The notes: a model not told the origin generated them from the letters alone. A DNA stretch of 9,279 bases from Planctomycetes bacterium RBG_16_43_13 (GCA_001828445.1 MHYJ01000046.1:2184-11462), one strand, 5' to 3'. Positions 1 through 5,534 are shown, counted from the stretch's first letter. Translations and numbers: made by a program.

Positions 1-349
1 CCTTTTTCGCCTGCTTGAATGCTTCCGACTTCCAGTTTACTATGTTAATTTTCCTGATTACTACCTTGTTGTCATATTTCTGAGGCAACGCCTCAAGTTT
101 AGGACCTATAGCCCTACAGCCGGGTCACCAGTCCGCATAAAAATCAATTATTGTTACCTTATCCTTGACTAAATTTTTCGCTATGTCAAAATTTGTTCCT
201 TTGGCGATTATCTTTATGGACTCATCATCTATAGTATCTTCTCTTGACTGTGGCTTGCTCTGCCCATTTTCAGAGCCAGTATCTTTTCTCTCTGAACATG
301 AGGATATCCCAATCACTGCAACAATTAAAATTGCAACCAATCCTCTCAT
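1..349 (-). CDS. Predicted selenocysteine thioredoxin-like lipoprotein, copy 1 (UxxC, 3' end beyond window)
   Basis: Exported thiol-disulfide oxidoreductase, probably anchored to the membrane by lipid. From the ATG at 349 it reads MRGLVAILIVAVIGISSC, a lipoprotein signal with lipobox ISSC (Cys18), then a polar linker and a thioredoxin strand, DFYADW. The next codon is TGA (125-127), followed in frame by PGCRAIGPKLEALPQKY and continuing open to the window edge. TGA falls on the first, nucleophilic Cys of the W-C-x-x-C motif, so I read residue 75 as selenocysteine and Cys78 as the resolving Cys. About 30 of the 41 residues after the TGA match copy 2, which has TGA at the same codon. The ATG at 349 is preferred over one at 367 because AGGGTG lies 6 nt upstream of it. 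The C-terminal half is outside the window. A conventional annotation would stop at 125 and miss the active site. Sec is inferred; the open frame and the aligned TGA are directly visible. Confidence 0.8.
81..95 (-). promoter_or_regulatory. SECIS-like hairpin downstream of the UGA, copy 1
   Basis: On the mRNA strand TGAGGC pairs with GCCTCA around the 3-nt loop GTT, giving a 6-bp stem that a U-G pair can extend. The loop begins 36 nt after the UGA at 125-127. Bacterial SECIS elements are stem-loops inside the coding region just downstream of UGA. As I recall the published model, the loop lies roughly 16-37 nt away and has a G in its first two positions, so this one fits near the far limit. The same hairpin at the same spacing occurs in copy 2. 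It also encodes conserved residues EALPQ, so protein constraint could explain part of the conservation. Confidence 0.5.
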
Positions 350-459
350 AAAATTCACCCTGAACATTTTATATCTGCCAGAAGGAAGAGCATATCTTTA
401 CACTTTATCTGTTGCCAATGTCCTTGAACATTACAGAGATAACATCTGCAAACTGCAGG

Positions 460-531
460 TTATTTGCCTCCTAATGCAAATTCAAGTGCTACAATAGCAA
501 CTATAACTAAAAGTGGAATAACAAATTCCAT
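460..531 (-). CDS. Micro-ORF: 23-residue hydrophobic peptide
   Basis: The ATG at 531 opens a 23-codon frame, MEFVIPLLVIVAIVALEFALGGK, ending in TAA at 460. Nearly the whole peptide is one hydrophobic segment long enough to span a membrane, with an acidic start and a lysine end. AAGGGA, a plausible ribosome binding site, sits about 6 nt upstream. It starts 12 nt after the stop of the EHP lipoprotein gene and lies before the first Sec-thioredoxin gene on the same strand, so it could be a co-transcribed small membrane subunit. I do not recognise the family. Its short length means chance is possible, but the composition, start context and spacing are better than a random ORF. Confidence 0.4.
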   Translation of the reverse strand: MEFVIPLLVIVAIVALEFALGGK

Positions 532-543
532 AACAATTCCCTT

Positions 544-1086
544 TTACTTAGGATGTTCCTGCGGGTGTTCTTGCTTTTTTGGATGCTCTTGCGGATGTTC
601 TTGTTTCGGCTTCTCTTCCTCAACAGGAGCTGGTTTGTTATCTTTATATGTCATTTGTAACTTACCCTCTATTTTGTGGAGGAGAACCCTATCAGGTCTC
701 CACCCATCACTACCTTTGGTCATAAAGAAATCGAAGTCATAGTTTGTCTTCTTTTCGCCATCTGTTGCTATGAAGTCCGCACAGGCGAAATAGGTATCTC
801 CCTCATATCTTATGACTTTATCTTTATGGATACGCACAAGTTCTATGGTGCCTGCTATTTTCACCTTCTCGCCTTTTAGGTTTTGGACTGGTAATGTTTT
901 AGTTGCCTTTATCGTATCTCGGGCATATTTCTCTACGGCGGTGTTAAACTCGGCTATATTGTCTTTCGCCTGTCTTTTTGGATTAGTAGGATGTTCCTTA
1001 GGATGCTCACCCCCATTACAGCCGAACAAATAGAGTGCTGCGAAAGAGAGTGTAACCAAGGGCGTGAAACCACTATAGTGCCTCAT
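544..1086 (-). CDS. Lipoprotein with Glu-His-Pro repeats at both ends
   Basis: A 180-residue protein I cannot assign to a named family. The N-terminus has a hydrophobic stretch ending in lipobox LFGC (Cys23), so it is probably lipid-anchored and faces the periplasm. Directly after the Cys comes GGEHPKEHP. The C-terminus ends in two exact copies of the 10-residue unit KQEHPQEHPK (residues 161-180). Between them, residues 40-150 look like a compact alpha/beta domain with one Cys (102), roughly FNTAVEKYARDT through LVRIHKDKV to DGWRPDRVLL. The His-rich tails could bind metal; that is inference from composition. Start: ATG with AGGAGG 8 nt upstream. It lies 144 bp downstream of the CGTC thioredoxin gene and just upstream of the micro-ORF and Sec-thioredoxin copy 1, suggesting a shared envelope redox or metal role. 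Confidence 0.8.
   Translation of the reverse strand: MRHYSGFTPLVTLSFAALYLFGCNGGEHPKEHPTNPKRQAKDNIAEFNTAVEKYARDTIKATKTLPVQNLKGEKVKIAGTIELVRIHKDKVIRYEGDTYFACADFIATDGEKKTNYDFDFFMTKGSDGWRPDRVLLHKIEGKLQMTYKDNKPAPVEEEKPKQEHPQEHPKKQEHPQEHPK
547..606 (-). repeat. Two-copy 30-bp in-frame repeat encoding KQEHPQEHPK
   Basis: The last 20 codons of the EHP lipoprotein gene are two adjacent 30-bp units that encode identical decapeptides. At DNA level the units differ at a few positions, for example GGGTG against GGATG, so this is not a very recent duplication. Each unit contains two EHP triplets. Because it is in frame, gain or loss of a unit would change only the length of the His-rich tail. Confidence 0.75.
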
Positions 1087-1112
1087 AAAAATTTCCTCCT
1101 AAATATACAGAT

Positions 1113-1182
1113 AACAAAAAACTATGAGATTTTAATCCCCAACTAATAAAATACAGTTTTTAGTTTCAGGTTTAAACTTCCT
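1113..1182. repeat. Degenerate heptad repeat spacer (copy A)
   Basis: Read in 7-nt steps this spacer gives AACAAAA, AACTATG, AGATTTT, AATCCCC, AACTAAT, AAAATAC, AGTTTTT, AGTTTCA, GGTTTAA. The first half tends to begin AAC and the second half begins AGTTT or GGTTT, the opposite-strand form. The units are degenerate but stay in register over about 65 bp. Similar 7-nt phasing occurs at 2011-2073, 2577-2590 and 3471-3568. Confidence 0.45.
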
Positions 1183-1230
1183 ACTCCCTTATTTATGAAT
1201 TCTACAGATCGTGTGTTGGCAGCCCCTTTA

Positions 1231-1560
1231 TTAGTCGCAGATCTCGTCAAGCCGTGCCGCAAGTTCGCTCTTCTGCTGTGGTCCCGTGAATTCGCCCTTT
1301 ATATTTCCGTCCTTGAATAGAATGAGTGTCGGGGCGCCGAGGATGGAGTATTTGCCTATCGTCTCGTTGTTCCCAGCTACGCAGATTTTCACTACCTTCG
1401 CCCTGCCATTATACTTCTCAGCAATCTCGCAGAGAATATATTCCAGCATCTTGCACGTCCCGCATCCGGTGTTGTAGAATTCTACGAAGACGGGGGTGTT
1501 GCACTTCAGCACCTCTCCCTCGAATGTGGTGTCGCTAATCTCTGTAAGCTCTTTCGGCAT
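1231..1560 (-). CDS. Small cytoplasmic thioredoxin, CGTC active site
   Basis: A 109-residue single-domain thioredoxin, the usual length for the family, with no signal peptide. The active site is TGCGTCK (Cys33 and Cys36), so the usual Trp before the first Cys is Gly and the usual CGPC is CGTC. The downstream cis-Pro loop is visible as GAPTLILFKDG. It should cycle between dithiol and disulfide and may pass electrons toward the exported Sec thioredoxins, although such transfer normally needs a membrane carrier such as CcdA/DsbD, which is not in this window. The ATG at 1560 is preferred over a TTG at 1566; it lies 8 nt after the stop of the upstream Sec-thioredoxin gene, so the two are almost certainly co-transcribed and perhaps translationally coupled. 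Confidence 0.9.
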   Translation of the reverse strand: MPKELTEISDTTFEGEVLKCNTPVFVEFYNTGCGTCKMLEYILCEIAEKYNGRAKVVKICVAGNNETIGKYSILGAPTLILFKDGNIKGEFTGPQQKSELAARLDEICD

Positions 1561-1568
1561 AAACAACT

Positions 1569-1986
1569 TTATTTCAACGCCTTTTGAATCAGCTCCTCGA
1601 CATACGTTAAATCCTCAATTTGCTTGCCTTTGAACGCCTCCTCTCCTAAAAACTCGCCATCTGTCCCATAGATGCGTAGATATGGTATTGCCTTTACTCC
1701 AAATTCATCCTTTGCCTGCTTGAAGGCGTCCGATTTCCAGCTTACTATGTTAATCTTGCGAATAGCAACTCTATTATTATATTTTTGAGGCAACGCCTCA
1801 ATAAGGGGCGCCAAAGCCCTACAGCCGCCTCACCAGTCCGCATAGAATTCAAAAAACAGTTACGTTGCCGCTGGCGATATTTTTGCCGATGTCATAGTTC
1901 GTTCCTCTGGCGATTACATTCGGGTCTAAACAGGAGATTAGCCCGAGCGACACAATCGTCAGGATTATAACGATAAACTTTGCCAT
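1569..1986 (-). CDS. Predicted selenocysteine thioredoxin-like lipoprotein, copy 2 (UxxC, with a +1 frameshift)
   Basis: Paralogue of the gene at 1-349 and complete in the window. From the ATG at 1986 (GGAGG 6 nt upstream) it reads a lipoprotein signal with lipobox LISC (Cys19), then IARGTNYDIGKNIASGNVTVF, matching copy 1. A run of six T (+ strand A-run 1851-1856) then puts the frame onto TGA at 1849-1851. With five T it would continue FEFYADW, TGA (1830-1832), GGCRALAPLIEALPQKY and on to a normal thioredoxin end with cis-Pro (KAIPYLRIYGTDG), 138 residues in all. The TGA at 1830 sits at the first Cys of CxxC, exactly as in copy 1, so I read it as Sec52 with Cys55 as partner. The extra base may be an assembly error, a real mutation, or a +1 slip at UUU-UGA. 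It is followed 8 nt later by the CGTC thioredoxin gene. Confidence 0.75.
1785..1801 (-). promoter_or_regulatory. SECIS-like hairpin downstream of the UGA, copy 2
   Basis: On the mRNA strand TTGAGGC pairs with GCCTCAA (7 bp) around the loop GTT. The loop's first base is the 36th after the UGA at 1830-1832, identical in position to copy 1. The four codons GAG GCG TTG CCT are the same in both genes, including third positions. A short loop starting with G fits the general bacterial SECIS pattern. The element is a prediction. Confidence 0.5.
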
Positions 1987-2010
1987 ATTATGCCTCCTTT
2001 CATAAAAACA

Positions 2011-2073
2011 GTTTATAGTTTTAAGTTATATGACTTTGAACTTTAAACGTCAAACTAAAAACCTTAAACTAAC
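2011..2073. repeat. Degenerate heptad repeat spacer (copy B)
   Basis: Nine consecutive 7-nt units in register: GTTTATA, GTTTTAA, GTTATAT, GACTTTG, AACTTTA, AACGTCA, AACTAAA, AACCTTA, AACTAAC. The first three resemble the reverse complement of the later AAC units, so polarity flips within the array. It fills most of the spacer between the ferredoxin gene and Sec-thioredoxin copy 2. Confidence 0.55.
2025..2053 (-). promoter_or_regulatory. Sigma70-like promoter for Sec-thioredoxin copy 2
   Basis: On the minus strand TTGACG (2048-2053) and TATAAC (2025-2030) are separated by 17 bp, each one mismatch from consensus. Transcription would start near 2018, leaving a leader of about 31 nt that contains the AAAGGAGG ribosome binding site of the gene starting at 1986. 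The promoter lies inside a heptad-repeat spacer, which could produce such boxes by chance. If real, the thioredoxin genes can be transcribed independently of the ferredoxin genes. Confidence 0.5.
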
Positions 2074-2075
2074 TA

Positions 2076-2576
2076 CTATCTATTCGGATTCTCGAGTGTG
2101 CAGGGGACTCCGACTTCCTCGCAATATTCTCCATCAGGCCATTTTATCGTGATTGCCTCCTTCTGGACGCAGACCTCCTCGCAGAGTTTACACGCTACGC
2201 AGTCCTTAGTCCTCACATCTCGAGCAATCTTAAAGAATTCGCCATCTACTGACTCTTTTTCTACCATCTCAAGGCAGTTGAATGGGCAAATATCTACGCA
2301 CCATTCGCAACCGGTGCAGTTGTCTTCGTGAACAATGGCTACGGGACGCTTCTTTGCCTCTATCTTTGGTCTGATGATGCCTGTCTCATCCTGTATGCAA
2401 TCAACGGGGCAGTATGTGGCGCACACGCCGCAGTCGATGCAGAGGGTAGGGTCGATGACGTGCATCTCCTTCGGCTTGGCGACCTGCCCGACTGCGTTAC
2501 TCCAGATGCAGGGGACGGGGCATTTCTTCGCACATATAGTGCAGCCGATACAGTCGGCGTTTATGTAGTACGCCAT
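2076..2576 (-). CDS. Four-cluster ferredoxin (tandem 2[4Fe-4S])
   Basis: A 166-residue soluble iron-sulfur protein. Four cysteine motifs follow one another: CIGCTICAKKCP, CIDCGVCATYCP, CTGCEWCVDICP and CVACKLCEEVC, each CxxCxxCxxxC. The first three have the following Pro typical of 2[4Fe-4S] ferredoxins and the fourth does not. The protein therefore probably carries four [4Fe-4S] clusters as two bacterial-ferredoxin modules in tandem. Two further Cys lie near the C-terminus. There is no signal or membrane segment, so it is expected in the cytoplasm as a low-potential electron wire. It follows the NuoI-like fusion gene by 18 bp on the same strand, so the two are likely partners. No clear ribosome binding site precedes the ATG at 2576. 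The partner enzyme cannot be named from this window. Confidence 0.88.
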   Translation of the reverse strand: MAYYINADCIGCTICAKKCPVPCIWSNAVGQVAKPKEMHVIDPTLCIDCGVCATYCPVDCIQDETGIIRPKIEAKKRPVAIVHEDNCTGCEWCVDICPFNCLEMVEKESVDGEFFKIARDVRTKDCVACKLCEEVCVQKEAITIKWPDGEYCEEVGVPCTLENPNR

Positions 2577-2590
2577 AGTTTGAAGTTTAA
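2577..2590. repeat. Two heptad units in the ferredoxin spacer
   Basis: The 18-bp spacer between the two ferredoxin genes begins AGTTTGA, AGTTTAA, the same heptad style as the longer arrays. It is too short to judge alone. Confidence 0.25.
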
Positions 2591-2594
2591 ACTA

Positions 2595-3461
2595 TTATTC
2601 ATACTTTATCACATTCACAGGGCAACCGACCGCCGACTCTATGATTTTGTCAGAATACGGTTTATAGTCGTCAAGCCCTAATACGATACTTGTCGCCTCC
2701 TCTATCTTGAAGACCTCCGGCGCCGTGTCCTCGCACAAATCGCAGACGATGCACCCCTCTATTATCCAGACCTTCGAGACGGGCTTGCCTAATGTGGGTG
2801 GCTCTGCTATTGCGGTGGTTGACGTAGATGGAGCGTGTGCGGTTGCTGGCGAGGTCGCGGGTTTAGCAATCGGCTTCGCAGTTGCCGGCTTCGGCGGTTT
2901 TGCCTTTGGATTTGTAACCCTATTTTTCGGTAGAGCCCAGTCAATCACCATAGTATCTCGTGTCTCGGATGAGTTCTCGTATTCCTGCGAGTGCCATATT
3001 GCATTAGTCGGGCAGGGTTCGCTACAGAGCCCGCAATACATACACTTCTCGTAGTTAATCTCGAACTTGGTGGCTGTCTTGCCCGCTTTGCCCTCCTCCC
3101 TTTTCCACTCTATGGTGATGCAGTCAACGGGGCATGCCTTCACGCAGAGGTCGCAGACGATGCAGGCGGGGATGTCGCATTTCAGAAGCCCGCGGAAGGT
3201 CTCAGGCAGAGCCCACTTCTCGTCAGGGTAGTGCATCGTAACGGGATGCCTGAAGAGGTGCTTCCCAGTTACGCCCATACCGACTAACACCGTCCAGAAA
3301 CCCTTGATGATGTCGGTGAACCAGCTGATGAGGATGGGCGGTTTAACGCCGTTAGAAATATTTGGTATTGTAGGTTTATTTCCCAAATTTACTGTTACCC
3401 CTTTATTATAGAAATTTCTAACGGGGGTTACCAGCGTCTCTGCACCGATGTATTGTTCCAT
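2595..3461 (-). CDS. NuoI-like 2[4Fe-4S] protein fused to a C-terminal single-cluster ferredoxin
   Basis: A 288-residue iron-sulfur protein. Residues 46-165 resemble the NuoI subunit of complex I and related hydrogenases: an amphipathic start (SWFTDIIKGFWTVLVGM), then KHLFRHPVTMHYPDEK, a first motif CIVCDLCVKACP (Cys100, 103, 106, 110) and a second, CMYCGLCSEPCPTNAI (Cys140, 143, 146, 150). An Ala/Pro/Lys/Thr-rich linker follows (about 185-227). The C-terminal domain (228-288) has CIVCDLC with a distant CPV at Cys280 and PEVF, like small one-cluster ferredoxins. The linker may let the extra ferredoxin swing as a mobile carrier; this is inference. No other Nuo subunit is nearby. The ATG at 3461 is chosen because an upstream start at 3557 would translate the intergenic repeat element. 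A Leu-rich start or weak -10 makes the exact start uncertain. Confidence 0.85.
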   Translation of the reverse strand: MEQYIGAETLVTPVRNFYNKGVTVNLGNKPTIPNISNGVKPPILISWFTDIIKGFWTVLVGMGVTGKHLFRHPVTMHYPDEKWALPETFRGLLKCDIPACIVCDLCVKACPVDCITIEWKREEGKAGKTATKFEINYEKCMYCGLCSEPCPTNAIWHSQEYENSSETRDTMVIDWALPKNRVTNPKAKPPKPATAKPIAKPATSPATAHAPSTSTTAIAEPPTLGKPVSKVWIIEGCIVCDLCEDTAPEVFKIEEATSIVLGLDDYKPYSDKIIESAVGCPVNVIKYE

Positions 3462-3470
3462 ATAGAAAAT

Positions 3471-3568
3471 AAAAATTAAAAACGCAAAGTGCAAAATTAA
3501 GGATGGGGGCTTTGCCCCATACCACACTACATTTATTTTACGCTTTTCGCTTTGCACTTTACACTTCT
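3471..3568. repeat. Intergenic element: heptad arms facing each other around a GC hairpin
   Basis: Left arm units are AAAAATT, AAAAACG, CAAAGTG, CAAAATT (3471-3498); right arm units are CGCTTTT, CGCTTTG, CACTTTA, CACTTCT (3541-3568), the opposite-strand form. Between them lies a hairpin at 3503-3520: GGGGC pairs with GCCCC around TTT, flanked by AT/AT with one bulged G. There is no T-run directly after the hairpin, and no transposase, so it is neither an obvious terminator nor an insertion sequence. It may be a short palindromic repeat family or a MITE-like relic. Confidence 0.5.
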
Positions 3569-3680
3569 ACTGCTCCCCGTAGAGTATAACTACTAAATGT
3601 GAGGGGAAATTTCAAGAGAAAGGGAGATGGTGAATTGACGGTCTATATATACTATAGGCATTTCATAATGTGTTATTATA

Positions 3681-3709
3681 TTGATTTATACTGATTTGAT
3701 AAATACAAT
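3681..3709 (+). promoter_or_regulatory. Promoter of the glycan operon, probably leaderless
   Basis: TTGATT (3681-3686) and TACAAT (3704-3709) are separated by 17 bp. Only 8 nt separate the -10 box from the ATG at 3718, so the transcript should start at or within a few bases of the start codon. No ribosome binding site is present upstream of that ATG, which agrees with leaderless translation. The boxes are read by eye. Confidence 0.5.
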
Positions 3710-3717
3710 TTCGGGCT

Positions 3718-4524
3718 ATGCCTGTAGCCGTTAGCGTTATATCCAGCGTCTTCGACCAGCCGAGGGCGTTTCGGCTCCTGTTAGCGGGGTATAAGCGGCA
3801 ATCAGTCAGGGATTTCGAGCTTGTCATCGCGGACGACGGCTCCGGCGGCGAGACGTTGGAACTGATTGAGAATTTTAAGAGGTATAGCCCATTCCCTATA
3901 AAATATGTCAGCCAAGAGAATAGGGGCTACCGAAAGGCGAGGATTGTGAACGAAGGCGTGAAGATGAGCGAGGGACGTGTGATAATAATAACAGACGGCG
4001 ACTGCATACCACATAGGGATTTCGTCAGAACTGTAAAGGAGAATTGTAGTGAAAATTCGTTCTGTGCGGGGGCGACTGTGCCACTTCCTTATGACTATTG
4101 TGATACGCTAACGCCAGAGAGGGTGGAGAAGGGTGAGTTTGAGCAATACCTCACGGTTTGGAAGATGATGCGTCTATACACAATGCACCTGAAGAATAAA
4201 TTCTATATCGCAATTAAGAAGAAGCGAGAGCCGAAGGTTTATGGCAGAAATATCGCCGTCTGGCGGGATACTTTCTATGCTGTAAATGGGCTGGATGAGA
4301 ATTTTGCTGGCTTCAACAAAGAGGATTCTGACCTCCGCGACCGCCTTGTAAGATACGGTGCGAAGCCGATTTGCCTCTGGCACAAGGCATTTGTCTTCGA
4401 GGTGCCGAATGCGCTGGACAGGAGGGCGAAGCCCGCCATTCCGAGAGATAAAGTAAAGTCGCGTGAATACTATTTTCGACAAGGTGTGCCTGTAAGATGT
4501 GAGAATGGGTTGGTAAAGAAATAA
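3718..4524 (+). CDS. Family 2 glycosyltransferase (first of two paralogues)
   Basis: A 268-residue GT-A fold glycosyltransferase, expected in the cytoplasm, transferring sugar from a nucleotide donor during surface-polysaccharide assembly. Visible motifs: the N-terminal nucleotide-binding strand VSVISSVFDQ; ADDGSG (residues 38-43); ITDGDCIPH with the metal-binding DxD-type DGD (93-95); and a C-terminal acceptor region GLDENFAGFNKEDSDLRDRL (191-210), like the galactosyltransferase-type C-terminal domain where the ED pair is often catalytic. No membrane segment. It opens a four-gene plus-strand operon; its TAA overlaps the next ATG by one base. It shares layout and the ending PVRCENGLVK with the gene at 6356, so one arose from the other. 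The donor and acceptor sugars cannot be told. Confidence 0.9.
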   Translation: MPVAVSVISSVFDQPRAFRLLLAGYKRQSVRDFELVIADDGSGGETLELIENFKRYSPFPIKYVSQENRGYRKARIVNEGVKMSEGRVIIITDGDCIPHRDFVRTVKENCSENSFCAGATVPLPYDYCDTLTPERVEKGEFEQYLTVWKMMRLYTMHLKNKFYIAIKKKREPKVYGRNIAVWRDTFYAVNGLDENFAGFNKEDSDLRDRLVRYGAKPICLWHKAFVFEVPNALDRRAKPAIPRDKVKSREYYFRQGVPVRCENGLVKK

Positions 4525-5531
4525 TGAGAATCCTATTTTTGATTGCGGGTAAAAATCAGCCAAGTTCCAGATGGAGGGTGCTCAATCTATTGCCGCATTT
4601 CGAACGTATGGGTGTTACAGCAGAGGTAGAGGAAATCCCACGACATAGTTTTATCAAGCAATTGTTATTAGCCAGAAGGGCTAAGAATGCAGACATCGTC
4701 TTCTGGCAGAAACGTTTGGTCTCGCCGATTGTTGTAAAGTATCTACGTCATTCGGCAAAACGACTTATATACGACTTCGACGATTTAGTGCCATTCAGCC
4801 GACATAATAATGCTATGAATCGTAAAAAAGAGAGACGTTTCCGAGCCATTGTCTCTAAAGCGGACGTTGTGATTGGCTACAATAATTTTCTGTCCAATTT
4901 TACTTATCAATACGGTGCGAGGAAGGGTGTCGTTATACCTAATGCTATAGACCTCTCACGTTGGCATCCAAAGTTATATGATAATGCAGACCCAGTTCGG
5001 AAAGTTACATTGGGCTGGACTGGGACAGATGCCCATTTAGGTAGTATCTCCTCTCTACATAATGTTTGGAAACGTTTAGCCGAGCGTTTCAGCAATATGG
5101 AGATGAAGGTATTATGTAATGGGAGTTTTGCATTGGAGGGAGTTCCTCTAAATTGTAAGACATTTTCCGTAGAAGATGAGCCGCAGGATGTAGCAGGTTT
5201 TGATATTGGCATTATGCCGTCGAAGGCCGACCTCTGGTATCAGGCGAAAACCCCCCTCAAGGTGCTGATTTACTTTGCCTGCGGATTACCTGTTGTTGCC
5301 TCACCTGTAGGAAGTTCTATAAGAGAACTCGTCATAGATGGAGTTAACGGGTTTTTAGCTGGCTCTGAGGACGAATGGGTAGATAAACTTTCTATGCTAA
5401 TAGAAGATGTCGGATTGAGACGTCGGCTCGGGGGGAATGCCCGTAAGATGATAGAGGAGAAATTCTCACTTGAAAAGGTTCTCGGATTGTATAAGGAGCT
5501 CTTTGAATCCGTAATGAATGGGGGAAATTAA
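4524..5531 (+). CDS. Family 4-like glycosyltransferase (GT-B fold)
   Basis: A 335-residue glycosyltransferase with two Rossmann-like halves. The N-terminal half starts MRILFLIAGKNQPSSRWRVLNLLP and includes IYDFDDLVP and VVIGYN, then VIPNAIDLSRW. The C-terminal half starts GWTGTDAHLG and carries the family's donor-binding segment around KTPLKVLIYFACGLPVVASP followed by GSSIRELVIDGVNGFL (243-278). The short distance between halves is normal for GT4 enzymes. It starts by TAATG overlap with the preceding GT2 gene, a sign of translational coupling, and ends 3 bp before the methyltransferase start. It probably adds one sugar to a surface oligosaccharide on the cytoplasmic face. The sugar specificity is unknown. 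Confidence 0.9.
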   Translation: MRILFLIAGKNQPSSRWRVLNLLPHFERMGVTAEVEEIPRHSFIKQLLLARRAKNADIVFWQKRLVSPIVVKYLRHSAKRLIYDFDDLVPFSRHNNAMNRKKERRFRAIVSKADVVIGYNNFLSNFTYQYGARKGVVIPNAIDLSRWHPKLYDNADPVRKVTLGWTGTDAHLGSISSLHNVWKRLAERFSNMEMKVLCNGSFALEGVPLNCKTFSVEDEPQDVAGFDIGIMPSKADLWYQAKTPLKVLIYFACGLPVVASPVGSSIRELVIDGVNGFLAGSEDEWVDKLSMLIEDVGLRRRLGGNARKMIEEKFSLEKVLGLYKELFESVMNGGN

Positions 5532-5534
5532 ACT

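Noticed and set aside
125..367. Reading copy 1 as an 80-residue protein ending at the TGA
   Set aside because: The frame stays open to the window edge with a thioredoxin continuation (GCRA, EALPQKY) matching copy 2.
165..497. Plus-strand ORF of 110 residues
   Set aside because: It is the antisense shadow of the Sec-thioredoxin copy 1 gene and its spacer, with no ribosome binding site or recognisable domain.
1569..1814. A separate 81-residue protein starting at a TTG after the active site
   Set aside because: It is the C-terminal part of Sec-thioredoxin copy 2; homology runs upstream through the TGA into FYADW.
2328..3287. Plus-strand ORFs opposite the ferredoxin genes
   Set aside because: They are antisense shadows of the Cys-rich genes; the minus-strand frames have clear iron-sulfur motifs.
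3503..3520. Rho-independent terminator
   Set aside because: The hairpin has no T-run on either side, and it lies upstream of both divergent genes, where a terminator is not needed.
3462..3557. N-terminal extension of the NuoI-like protein to 3557
   Set aside because: The added 32 residues would be translated from the heptad/hairpin repeat element, and homology begins after the ATG at 3461.
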